This document shows, one piece after another, positions 13,773 through 29,943 of a DNA stretch of 64,000 bases. Origin of the DNA: Luscinia megarhynchos (lineage: Eukaryota > Chordata > Aves > Passeriformes > Turdidae). Each line of letters opens with the position of its first letter. Position 1 is the stretch's first letter. Where the stretch lies: positions 2,179,720 to 2,243,719 of the forward strand of contig CM067589.1 in assembly GCA_034336665.1 (NCBI GenBank), in the 5' to 3' direction. Made by a program: the position numbers and the translations under genes. The notes beneath the pieces are model-generated. The model saw nothing but the letters and a program-made list of their open reading frames with translations, had not been told where the DNA came from and did not search any database.

Positions 13773-15805
13773 TTATCTCACACAGAAATCCTTCTGTTAC
13801 GAAAGGTGAAAAGAAACCACAATTTAGCCTCAAAATGGCTAAATTATTTTTTAGTGTTTCTAAGAAACACGTGAAACTCTCTTACCCACAAGGCAAAAAA
13901 CACATACAGTGAGGAAAGTGCCTTGGAAATTATAAAAACAACTTAAGGAAAGCATACCACTGCCATAATACATATACAGATCCCTAACATATTGGGGGAG
14001 TGGGAACTATCCTCTCCTCCATCCCAAACCTCACCCAAAAACCTTGGTTCTTCCCATCCTGCAGCACTGCTGACATTTGCTTTTTGGAGAAGAAAACCCA
14101 TGGTACATCACAGCCATCAGCTTATGCCTTAGGTTACAGGAACCTGAAAAGCCTCAAATTCCCAGGGACGAAAATAGGGAAAGTGAAAATTGCCTTTCCC
14201 CTCCTATTACAAACCAGTCACTGGAATGAATCCTTGTCACACTCTTAGTGTTGGGATTCCTCTATTGCTCCCCTGCTTAAAATAATTGATTTAACAAAAA
14301 AATAGCAGAGACAATCTCCCATTTAGTCTCTCCCACTGGGATTTTGGAACACTGGGAACAGAGAGTAGGCTGTAATGTGTGCCCCAGAACACGGCCAGGA
14401 ATGTGTTCAGTATTTCAGACCAGTGCCAAGATTAGGGATATTAAAATTAAACACAAGTTTAGGACTTTCAGCTGGAACAAAGAGCTGCTCTTTGTAACAG
14501 CCCAGATTGATGCAATTTCACAGCAATAGCTGCAAAATGCAGCATTTCAGGGAGGAACCCTGAATTGCATGCATTGCACGTGCAATGACATGAAAATATT
14601 TCCAAATACTGATGGTTTGCATTTGCACATCTTCTCCTACTCTTTTTAAAAACTAGCACCTCAGGTAGGATCAGAAACAATTTTTTAAAAACTCAAACAC
14701 TGCTGCTATTCTCACGCAAGTGTCACTAAAGGGGGGACAAAATGCGAATATGTAGTGCTACAAGGGTCTGAAAAGTGTATCTGAAAAACAGTTTGATTCT
14801 GTTCCTACAATAAAGTTGAATGTTTTGGATGCAATCACTGCTAATTACACAGCCTTGGCAAGATGCTGCCTCTGAACATATGGAAATTTGGCCTGTCAAA
14901 CTTTGCTTTCTTCACTTACTGCCTGCTAATGCACTTCTAGAACTGCCTCAGCAGTCAGGAGGATTTCATTACAGACTGCCATCCAAAGCTCAGAAACCCA
15001 TTCTTTGAGGGGCTCCTGTGCTTGGTATGAAGCCCAGCAGGCTGTACCAGGTTGAGCATGTTGGGTAAAAACCCAGCCTGTGCCTTCCAGCTCCCCAGTT
15101 CCTCATCCTAAGGTGATGAGCTCAAAAAAAATGCCTAGAGAACAGGAAGGTTTCATGGGTGGCCAAAAGAAACTCCTCTTCCATGCAGAGGAGAATAAAC
15201 CAGTCTCATGGCACAGAAACAACCTGAAAATATCCCAAATGAGCTTTCTCAGCCATTTATTCATCTGTGCAACAACAAATGATGAGGCTGAAGCATTAGC
15301 CTGGTGATCTGCTGCAGACTCAGGACTGTCACACTGACAGCTTAAGCACATGGTGGAAGACTGAGCTCAGACTATGAGGGATGTAAGTTGAAAGGTGGGC
15401 TGAAATCCCAAGGACATGGAGCAAAATGAGCTGGAGATGTCTGGGAATAAGCAAAACACTAAAATGTCAGCTCTGTCTCCTCTTCTCATTGCAAACATCT
15501 TGTTTGTGGAATTTGCCACAAAGAGCCACAAAAATTTCCCCTCTCAAAAGGCTTTTTAGAAGTCAAAGAGCTGCCTGAATAGGGGCATTGTGAGCATCCC
15601 AACAAGCGCTGGCTGAGCTGCTGGCCCTGTCTCTGAATGGGGCCCCTTCCCCACTGGCACACTGCAGAATTCAAGGGGGAACTGCAATCGCTGGCCTTGA
15701 CTGAAAAAATAAGAAAAAACAGTAGTAGTCTATAAAATATCTCATTTTTAATTACTTATCAAAGTATTAAGCCTGAGAAAACCAGCTGAGAGCTGGGGGC
15801 AATCA

Positions 15806-19121
<3,316 letters not shown>

Positions 19122-19385
19122 CTGCTACTGAATTTGGCCGTGGCATAAGGTAAAGAGGAATTGACTGCACGGACTGGGACAGGACGGTGTCCAGGCTCCT
19201 CTCAGGGATTTTGTTGAGGCTGTAGGTGGAGGCTGACATGTTCTCATCCACACGGTACAGGCATGAGTCCATGCTGCATTTCTGGGACTGCCACTGCTTC
19301 AGGTTTCCCCCAGATCCAAGTTCCTTACTGCTTTCCCCTCCATATTTAGTACGTTCCACATTTTCAGAGTAACTTGTCAATGTAG
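19122..19385 (-). CDS. TANC2: TANC2 exon, [12 protein letters not shown] to MPRPNSVA
   Basis: This 264-nt exon runs from CTTCCAG to GCAG|GTAAGA. It is symmetric (phase 1-1) and encodes about 88 residues: [14 protein letters not shown], a Gly/Ser linker ([12 protein letters not shown]), then [20 protein letters not shown] and [16 protein letters not shown]. The MPRPNSVA string is shared by TANC1 and TANC2. It is less GC-rich than the neighbouring TANC2 exons. No enzymatic motif is present; it is part of the region before the ATPase domain. There are a few substitutions against recalled mammalian TANC2 (for example SLDTVLSQS for NLETVLSQS) and no stop or frameshift. Confidence 0.95.
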
Positions 19386-20189
19386 CTGGAAGGAAGAAAT
19401 TTATAAACAAACTGAGTAACAAAGCAAGAATGGCTTGAACACACGCTGCTCAATGCTGAGCTGAGCCATTCGAGAGCCAAAAATGATCGTCATCATATTT
19501 TCCCCATTCACACAAATCAGAGATTACGGATTTTAGTTTAATGATACTGTTTCTGCTTATGACTTCTAAAAGAACATTTAAGCTCTAACGTTTTATCTCA
19601 TACCATTAAAACCCATTTGTAATTACAAAGAGTATTAAAAATTCTGTGCTGCATTGTATTCAAATACACCATTACAGAAAGAATAGAAATTATTTGGGAG
19701 GAAACATTACCATGGCTCCTCATGCCTTTTAATTGGCATCATAGTTTCTACCTTTCCATTTCCAAGAAATGTTTGCATAAGTTTGCAAGATCTTGCAAGG
19801 TCTGACAATGACCTCCACTGACCTTCCTGAAGAACCAACTCCCAGGGATGAGTTTGGTTCAGAAACTGAATCCCTTATCTCATTTGACTGACAGTAAGTT
19901 TTTATGAAGCTTTAACTGTAATCCACTCAGTTTCCCCTATATCGGGGATGAGGACTGTTGCTATATTGACTCTTCAACTGGGAAGTGACAATACTCAATT
20001 GACCCAGAACATCCCCATGTTCTCCCCATTTGTGTTTTCTCTTCTGGATTCCAGCATAGTTACCCCTGGTGGTAAATCCCTTTGGGCTATTGACCTTCCT
20101 CCCATCTTTAGTCCCCAATATATTCATTCAAGTTCATAATCTTAGCCAGTGAGACAAGGTCCCAGCACTCAGAGCAGCTTATCTGAGTG

Positions 20190-20400
20190 TATCAGAGAAT
20201 CACAGAGTGGTTTGTGTTGGAAGGGACCTTACAAACACCCCATGCTGCCCCTGACATGGGCAGGGGCACCTTCACTATCCCAGGTTGCTCCAAGCCCCGT
20301 CCCCAGCCTGGCCTTGGACACTTCCAGGAAGAGGGCAGGAGCAATCTGGGATAGTGGAAACCACAGCTTCTCTGGGAAAGCTGTTCTTTATCCATCCTAA
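20190..20400 (-). mobile_element. CR1 3' fragment with an internal inverted patch
   Basis: GAATCACAGAGTGGTTTGTG, TTGGAAGGGACCTTACAAAC and CCAGCCTGGCCTTGGACACT mark a minus-orientation CR1. After CTTCCAGGAA a short patch, GGAGCAATCTGGGATAGTGG, reads in the plus orientation before CCACAGCTTCTCTGGG resumes in the minus orientation. Confidence 0.8.
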
Positions 20401-21489
20401 CAGATTCCACAACAGCTTCAATCTCCACCCTTACTTCAATGGCTTGGTCACTACTGGGTTTCTTTCTAGGGAGTAGGTTCAGGATCTTTGCATTCCATCA
20501 AAAGTTCCAAAATTTAGTTAATTGCTTATTTTGAAATTTAAAACCAACACATGCAGCTGATAAGAACTGGTATTTATTTGTTGGCATTGATACACAGACT
20601 TGCTGTCAGGTAAACATATTTATGATTTAGGATAAGAAAATTAGACAAAAACAGAAAACAGCTGTTCACACACTTCTCTTGCTTTCTCAAATTGTCTGAG
20701 AAATATGTTTGAAATGATTCTCTATAAAAAACTCCATTTCAAAGACTGGGTTTGCAGGCCAAGGCATGCCATGTTTTCTGTTCACAGAAAAAAACCCCAT
20801 TGCTCCGTTAGAACCATTAATTTTAAATGCCTATCTCAGTATGTGTCTAATTAGTCTTTGTAGAAACAAATCAGCAGCTGACATCAGCCATCTTCCAGCA
20901 CATCAAACTGAGGAAAAACAAAATAACCATGTGTCAAAATAAGTTTTCTCTAAGTGAAACAACAAAAAAAGAAAAAAGAGCTGTTAAGTCCTGCTGCCCC
21001 TTTTTCTAATCAACAATTTGTGTTTATTTTAAACATAATTTTCTCTGGTTTACACTAAAGATGTTTTATGTGCAAACCTATCATTGAATCAGGTATTTAG
21101 GACTGCTCCCTGTGGATTAATTTACCTGCTGAACAGCCCTGGATGATCTAAGTGCTGCTACACATGCTGAAGTGATCTACGGACTTAATCTCTTCTAGGA
21201 GCTATTTTACATAGAAATAATTTTAACTTTAGTTAAAAAGCAAAGCATCAGGTTAGCTGTGAGTCAGCAACATAAGCTGACGTGCTGAGGACATCTCCCA
21301 TAGTGTGACCCCTGGAGCTGCTCAGACACTACAGCTTCACAGTGACAAGAGGAGAAAGCATATTTCAGAAAGATCATTTCAGAAAATTTACATTATCTGC
21401 AACTACTAAGATGGAGTCATATTTGGGGGAGAAAAGTTGTGAACGTCAAGTTGGCAGATAAATACAATGAAAGTGCAAAGATCTGGGCA

Positions 21490-21552
21490 GCTGTGAAATG
21501 GTGAGGCCGTTGGATCAGGGGATCATTGTAGGTCCCTTCACACTGCAATAGG
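21490..21552 (+). mobile_element. CR1 3' end running into the ATTCT array
   Basis: GATCATTGTAGGTCCCTTCA followed by CACTGCAATAGGTCTATTCT resembles a CR1 terminus whose ATTCTATG-like tail leads directly into the pentanucleotide array. Confidence 0.7.
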
Positions 21553-21812
21553 TCTATTCTATTCTATTCTATTCTATTCTATTCTATTCTATTCTATTCT
21601 ATTCTATTCTATTCTATTCTATTCTTTCTATTCTATTCTATTCTATTCTATTCTATTCTATTCTATTCTATTCTATTCTATTCTATTCTATTCTATTCTA
21701 TTCTATTCTATTCTATTCTATTCTATTCTATTCTATTCTATTCTATTCTATTCTATTCTATTCTATTCTATTCTATTCTATTCTATTCTATTCTATTCTA
21801 TTCTATTCTATT
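21553..21812. repeat. (ATTCT)n pentanucleotide array, about 260 bp
   Basis: About 52 near-perfect ATTCT units with one interruption near 21625. It lies between two plus-oriented CR1 fragments. Long uninterrupted pentanucleotide runs are expected to vary in length. Confidence 0.97.
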
Positions 21813-21965
21813 CCTATTCTGTTCTATTCCATTCCATTCCATTCCACTCCACTCCACTTCACTCACCTCCATTCCATTCCATCCCATATCATCCTCATTA
21901 TCCCACCCCCATCCTCATCCCCATTATCCCATGCCCATGCCCATGCCCATGCCCATTCTCATTCC
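21813..21965. repeat. Degenerate ATTCC / CATCC / CCCATG repeat
   Basis: The ATTCT array decays stepwise into ATTCC and ACTCC, then CATCCTCATTATCC-like units and four to five CCCATG units at about 21929-21954, followed by another ATTCC patch. This looks like mutated older parts of the same array. Confidence 0.9.
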
Positions 21966-21974
21966 CTTCTTTTC

Positions 21975-22235
21975 CATTCCATTCCAACAGCATGAGAGGA
22001 AACAGCCTCAAGCTGCACCAACAAAGGTGAAGGTTGGATATTAGGGAAAATTTCTTCACTGAAAAGTTGGTGAAATCCTGGGACAGGCTGTCCAGGCCAG
22101 TGATGGAAACACCATCCCTGGAAACGTTCGAAAAAACATGTGGATGTGGTACCTGGGGACAGTGCAAGGGACTGGAATTAGCTGGTCCTTAAAGGTCCCT
22201 TCCAGCACAAACCACTCTATAATGCTATGATTTTT
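21975..22235 (+). mobile_element. CR1 LINE 3' fragment
   Basis: GGAAACAGCCTCAAGCTGCA, GTTGGATATTAGGGAAAATT, CATGTGGATGTGGTACCTGG and CCTTAAAGGTCCCTTCCAGC run in CR1 order and end with TATAATGCTATG. It is antisense to TANC2. Confidence 0.9.
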
Positions 22236-24383
22236 AAATACAAGGACACCTCATTAATCAGAAGTTAAAAAAAATGCAACCTTTGAACCGACAGCATGCT
22301 CTAAACTGGGAGGAGATGAACTGATGAACTCAAATCTATCAAAGAGCAGGAATTTTGTCCTTAAGCCATGTGAGAGAGGCAGATCTCTCAGCCCCAGTCT
22401 CCAAGGGACCAGGGCACCGATGGGACGTGCTGAGGGTGCTGTGGCAGGAACCCATTGGGACATGAGAGGCTTCCAGAGAACACCTGGGGCTCTCCAACAG
22501 CTACATCCAGACAAAAAAGCACAGGCCTGGGGAAAAAAAAAATCAGAACCTTGCCATGCCTGGGCCCTGCTTCATTGGATCACACCACTACAGTGCGTGC
22601 TGGCGGCTGCTGGGAGCAAACAGGACACTGCAGGGACAGAGAAGGATGTGACAGGGTATGGGTCACACACAGAACAGGAGAAACCTGATGTGCACAAACA
22701 GCTGAGGTTCTCTGTAGCACTAATGTAATACCACAAGGACTGAAATACAGACGTGTGCATATAGATCTATACATTTATAGACTGGCGCAGTCTCACACTG
22801 TTCAATGTGAGCACTGACAGAATTCGAGGCATCCAGATCATGTGACTGCTGGAAAACACCATGAATGAGATCCCATGGAAAACCCCTTGGATGAGTGCTC
22901 AGGCAGTGAGGTGCCCATCCACAACCTGTCTGCAGCTTTTCCCTGGACCTGCTGAATCTCTGTCCCCATGATTCCAACCCACCCACAGCACCAGCACCAC
23001 CGGCCCCAGCCTGGAGCAGCTTTGCAGGCACGTGGTGGTGCCAGGAGGGAACACGCTCCAGAAAGGCTGCGGTCACTTCACAGGCCCACCCTGCTTTGAG
23101 CACTCAAGATTTACTCCTGTGGTTCCTCTGTCAAACTTTTGTTTTCTAACATGGCTTATTTCCCTTGGAAACAGAAGTTCTGATTAGAACTTTTTGCAAA
23201 TAACATGGGTGAAATATTTTTATTTCTTTGGGGAAATAACAGAGCTGAACTGAAGCAGAAGCAGCCCCCCAAGACAGTATCTCAGCACTACAGACAAGAC
23301 TACACTTCTCAACACAGTTTTGTGTATTTACAGGCCACAAATATTATTTCTCATTTGGTTGCAAGTTGGCTTATGCCCTGGGAGATTTTCAACCAAATGT
23401 GTCTCTAGTCAAACACACGAGGGAATTTTTACCATCCCATCCAATTCTCCTGGAGGCAAAGGCCGTGCCTAGAAAACATCAACCTTTACATTCACCTTCC
23501 AGCATGAACAGTGGGAGAAGCAGTTTTTGTAGGTCCCACTTGAGAATGACCAACAGCTGTAACATTTATTGTATGTAAAGATCTATAGCGCTTCAAGTAA
23601 GAAACAGGGATTTTGTTGATTTAAAGAAAGAACTACAGCAAAGCAATGAGCTTTCATATGCTACACTGCAACGAGCTACAAACCCAGCCTGAATTAACCT
23701 CATTTCACTTCAGCCATCACTTGCCTCATTCCATTAGAGATGTCCCAGCTAACATGCAGAAGTTGGCAAGGAGTGAAATAAATTTTTTACCCTCATCTAC
23801 ATAAGCCTCTATAAACTCAGCCACAGAAGGATGCACCTAAATATAGCCACATCACCCCCAACCACTCCAGCTGCCAAACACACAAATTTGGCAGGCAGAA
23901 AGTGTAAGGCCAAAGCATTCTCAAGGGAAGACGGCAGCCTTGGGCAGTCACATGTGGTTTGTGCCCCAAAAACCTTGGCACCTTTAGAACATTATTCTCT
24001 GTTGGACACCACCAGGCAGTGAGTTTACAGCATCTCCACGCAAAAAAACCCCAAACTGAAAACCTCTGAGGTCTGTCCTGCTCAAGGCTTGAGGCCAAAA
24101 CCCACTCCACTTGCTGGATATTTAACTTCCCTTTCAACAGTGCTTTTAAACAGCAAGAAAAAAAAAAAAAAGATCACTGGCTTAATTAATAAAAACAATC
24201 CCACAAATAGACAGAGATTAAAGAGGTAAAGCCATTTCTGTGTCAGGCCTGGGGGTGTTATAAATGATGATGAGCACGCAGAGGTCTTAAAACAAAATGA
24301 AAAATACCTCGATAGTAGCATCACCTGACCCTCAATCCATTCTGTGCTAGATCTGAATTCCCTGCTGCACCAGCTGACAAGCA

Positions 24384-24436
24384 GGATGAGGAATGGGATG
24401 AGGAATGGGACAAAGAATGGGATGACAAATGGGACG
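24384..24436. repeat. Short tandem repeat, GGAATGGGATGA-like units
   Basis: Four imperfect 11-12 bp units (GATGAGGAATGG, GATGAGGAATGG, GACAAAGAATGG, GATGACAAATGG). It is small and diverged. Confidence 0.8.
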
Positions 24437-24917
24437 ACTGCCTTGCAGGGCTCCTTCCTGGCTGCTACTCAGGCTAAAAATTCAAGGTCTGGGTAAAACA
24501 GCACTGCGACAGAGTGAGACCCTCCTGAACCCAACCCCTGCACTGTGAGACAGAACAGCTCAGCAAAGTCCTGTTTGGTACTTGCAGAAACAAGGTAATT
24601 AATGCTGTAAAGCACAGTCCACTACTGTAAACATGAAAAAAATGTCATAAAACAGTCCAACTCTAATACAGAGGTAGCAACCTTAAAGATCTTTACCAAA
24701 ACATCCACCCGTGTCCCTGTCGCATGTTATTATTTAAACACACCTCTTTTACAGAGCACACGTGCACATCTGGAGTGACATCTCTGCAACACAGAGGCAC
24801 AAAAGCACGAGGCAATGGCTTCTGGAACTGCAGGAGTGGCCACAAGCCTCTGGCTCTTAACCCTGCCCAGCCTGGCCCTTTCTGCTGAGCCTTCTCTCTA
24901 CAAACGTGCTCCTACAG

Positions 24918-25112
24918 AAAGCCCAGGAAGGGGCTGGACCACGGCCAGAGAAGGCAACTGAGCTGGGGAAGGCTCTGCAGGTCAAGTCTGATGAGAAACA
25001 GCTGAGGGAGCTGCAGCAACTCAGCATGGACACAAAGAGAGTCAAAAAGTCCTGACTGCTCTCTACAACCACCTGAAAGGGGCAGTTGTTACCTGAAAGT
25101 GGGGAACTGGCA
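24918..25112 (+). mobile_element. CR1 internal fragment
   Basis: CAGCTGAGGGAGCTGCAGCA, then CTGACTGCTCTCTACAACCA, then CCTGAAAGGGGCAGTTGTTA match the CR1 region upstream of the 3' end. It stops before the usual terminus, just ahead of the ATT arrays. Confidence 0.78.
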
Positions 25113-25156
25113 GGGCATTGGGTGGGTGTTTGTCATTTGCATCACTTGTTTATCTG

Positions 25157-25202
25157 CGGGGGTTTTGGTTGTTTTTTCTTTTTGTTATTTTCCTTTTAAT
25201 GC

Positions 25203-25255
<53 letters not shown>

Positions 25256-25304
25256 GGGGGTTTTGGTTGTTTTTTTCTTTTTGTTATTTTCCTTTTAATG
25301 CCAC

Positions 25305-25343
<39 letters not shown>

Positions 25344-25428
25344 CATCATCATCATCATCATCATCATTATTATTTCTATTTCTATTTCTATTTCTATTTC
25401 TATTTCTATTTCTATTTATTTCTATTAT
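25157..25428. repeat. Compound (ATT)n / (ATC)n / (TATTTC)n array with a duplicated unit
   Basis: A roughly 100-bp unit, GGGGTTTTGGTTGTTTTTTC followed by TTTTCCTTTTAATGCCA and (ATT)n, occurs twice head to tail at about 25157-25255 and 25256-25345. The second ATT run turns into about eight ATC units (25343-25367) and then (TATTTC)n to about 25416. Leu- and Ile-rich frames here are artefacts. Confidence 0.95.
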
Positions 25429-26872
25429 TAAGTTGTTCTTATCTCAAAGCACTTTTACCCTTCTGATTCTCTGCCAGGGCTCAGTTGCTGGCTGGCGCTG
25501 TTGGGGCACAACAGCCAGCTCCAGGCAACCTATGGATTTTGAAAGGTCAAAATTTCACAAGAAGAAATGCACACGCACATCCCTTTAACTTCATATCAGT
25601 GTCCATCACCTTCTTGATTAAACGTTCTCTCTGTACTGTCCATCTTTCACCTTTCGTATCCTTTTTTATCTTTGCCTGTCTCATCAACATCAGTTTCCTA
25701 GTTACACTTTTTTCCTTCTTTAGCATCAGCAGTGACAATTTTGCTCCTTTGTTCAAGCCCACCATGCCTTGAAACTGGTTTTAAAATTATGAGATTTGAA
25801 CAAGAAAGGAGAAAGGAGACATGTGTGGGGGGATGTGGACAAGAGGAGGGAGATTATTTAATTGGCATTAACTTTTCAGGCAAGCTTGGATCACTGTGAA
25901 GTTTTCCATAACCATGAAGGTTAAAATCTTGCTGCTCTTTAAATAAAAGCTGAGTCCCATCCAATCTCACACCATTACCAGCTAAAACATTAAAGACAAG
26001 CCACTTACTACAATATCCAAAATAACAATGTGGCAGCTGACAGTGCTGCCTTTCCCTTAGCTCTCTTCTAAGCTGCCTCTTCACTTAATTCTTTCTTTCA
26101 GTTTTTCATTCTATTTTTTCATCTACCGTTTACCATCTGTTCTGAGCCACTCTCCTCAGCTTTAAATTCTCTTTCTTCCCCCTTTTTTTTCCCAGTAATG
26201 TACCTGTTGCTGACCTTTTAACTCCTCAAGATTTATGAACCAGACTTTGGGCTCAAACATAAACCCTAATGCCTGGTTTAACAGGCGGATGGCAGAAGTG
26301 TTGTTTCATGACTTTGTGGTTTCTCACCCCAACATCAACCATGAACCACTTGCCATGTACAACTCTGCTTTCTGCTTTATCTCTCCTTTTAATGAAATGG
26401 AGAGAATGGAACTGGGACAGACAGACGGTGTCCTTTCGTGTGTCCGCACAGACGGTGTGCTTTGGGTGGTTGGGATGCTGTGCCTGCACTGATTTGGCTC
26501 AAGAGTTGATGAGAAACCTGAAAAGCTATCTCCCTTTTCACTTCCTGAACCATCATCCTCTTCAGCTACAACACGAACAGAAGCTTACCAGTCACTGATA
26601 TGAGACATTTTTCAGGGAAGGTCCTCTTTGGGGAATGAGCCCAACTAGATGTTGAGATTTCAAAAGAGATCTGTAATTCTCAGAAATGTTATTCATTATT
26701 AACACAGCATTTCATAATACTGATGAGAATATCAGAATTCAAATGCTTTAATTGTAAGATTACAAAAATATTTAACCTGAGTTAAATCTATCTTGATGTG
26801 CCTTTAGAGCTGCCCTTTGTTCCCTTCTCAAAGCAGATGAAGTTGGAAACAAATCCATCTTGTCTCATTGTC

Positions 26873-26912
26873 AGCAGCACCTATTCTGCTTAGCAGCATC
26901 TATTCTGCTTAG
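26873..26912. repeat. Two-copy 19-bp tandem duplication
   Basis: GCAGCACCTATTCTGCTTA is followed directly by GCAGCATCTATTCTGCTTA and a partial third copy, GCAGGCGCTTA. It is a small local duplication of no known function. Confidence 0.85.
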
Positions 26913-28721
26913 CAGGCGCTTAGGCGAATTTATTAACAAATCTATTTTTAACCCACAAACACATACATCTGTAGAAGACAGCATCTTGATAAAAGCTCCA
27001 GGAATAAGAGGAAAAAATAGCAAAAAATGAGTAATTGGAAGAAGCTACAGGCCAGGAACTCCCAAGAGGGGATAGGGCTCCTGTATGTTATTTTCCATCA
27101 AATGAATCCACAAAATCTGAGTGAGGACATCTGGTCCATGTGGTACCAGACCTGCACTTCACTGCAGCAGCAGGGCCAGAGGATTTCCACTGCTCCCTGC
27201 TTTCCCTTCTAAGTTGCTTTTCCCTCACACCTGCACAGGATGATCCCCCGACAATTCAGCGGGGAACAGAGTGCAGATTGTCACAGGGAAGATTTGTGGC
27301 CCCATTTCAACCTGGGGGGTATGAACACACTTCTACAGGAAGCCATGGAAAACAGCCATTCCTTAGGAGATTGCTGCTAATGACATAAAGTGCTGCTTGA
27401 ACACTGCTTGGAAAAGCTTTGCACACTGGCAAGGAAAGTCTGCTGGTTATTTCAAAGGACTGCTAACAGGTGGAGGTTTTCCTGTATTCTGCTGCATTCC
27501 AGCAGCAAAGCTTCCAAGCTCACACTGGAGGGGCTGTGAGGTGCAAACTTGCCACAGAGCAGCACATGACTCTCTGACCAGTTTTCTTTTCAGTAGCGGA
27601 TTTTTGAACATTAACAGTTGGCTGCTTTGGCACAGTGAGAGCCAAAAAATCCTAGAAGCTATTCAGAGGTTACAGTCAGGTCAGGATTTTCACCAGCCAT
27701 TCTGTTTTACACGGGAAGGATTCCGTGGCATCCAGGAGAACAGACTGACTTGCTCCTACCTCTCCTTTTGGCTCACCCTCTCTCATAACTATATTTTTAT
27801 CCTTTCAGCCTCTGATCACCTCTCAGAACCAACTGACAGCTTGGGCACAGACAGGACCCAGCTGGGATCAAACATCCACTTGTACTCAGCGTGACCCTCC
27901 AGCCCAGCCCAGCTCTGGGGCCAGATGTGGGAGAAGGTGCAGCTCTGAGGGTGGGACATGGTGAGCAGGGAAGCAAGGGGGTGGGATACTGCAGTGACTT
28001 TTCCCAGGATTCATTAACCTACTTTGGCACACAGCTCAGAATAGCTCACCCATTTGCATTTTAAGATCACGCAGGCAGAAGTGCTGCAAAGGGTTGCTGT
28101 GGCATCCAGGAGGTGAACTAAGCCCAGATTCCCTGATCAGTCAAGCAAAATGTTAACCACTAGTGCAACTAACCTCCCTAAATTATCAACTTGCATTTCT
28201 TTTTTTTTTTTTTTAACACTACATAAATTGTTGGTAAAATAAAATCTTCTTAAGCTGGAGAAATACTCAACCTAGAGCATGTGGCAAAGACACAAAGTGA
28301 CAACCATCCTGTCTGATGTCATACAAACATTAATGTTTTCCCACTGTGCTTGTACAGTTACTGGACAGAATTAATCTCTGTGTGTTATTTTCTCCAGATT
28401 CTTTACACGTGCAACCCACAGATCACTCAAATGATAAACCTGCTATAGCACCTACAGAAGTTCACCGAAATTTGTGATAATTTAGTTCAGCTCCTGCCCA
28501 AGGCTTCCTCTTGCACCATTTAAACAAGTTTGAAAAGTAAATTAATTGATGCAAAGTTATCAACCTCATACATCCCAATTTTCTCCAAATGCTGTGCAGT
28601 TTTACCTACGAGGAAAGGAAGATGGAGGAGTACAGATCACCTTAGTCACTGCAGTATTAACCTGAATAATGCAAAACCATCCCCCTAATTAGCAAATACA
28701 GATAAATAATGTTATTTAAAC

Positions 28722-29943
<1,222 letters not shown>

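Noticed and set aside
22720..23103. A 127-codon minus-strand frame between repeats
   Set aside because: No known motif, no splice context, and it is not part of the expected TANC2 protein order.
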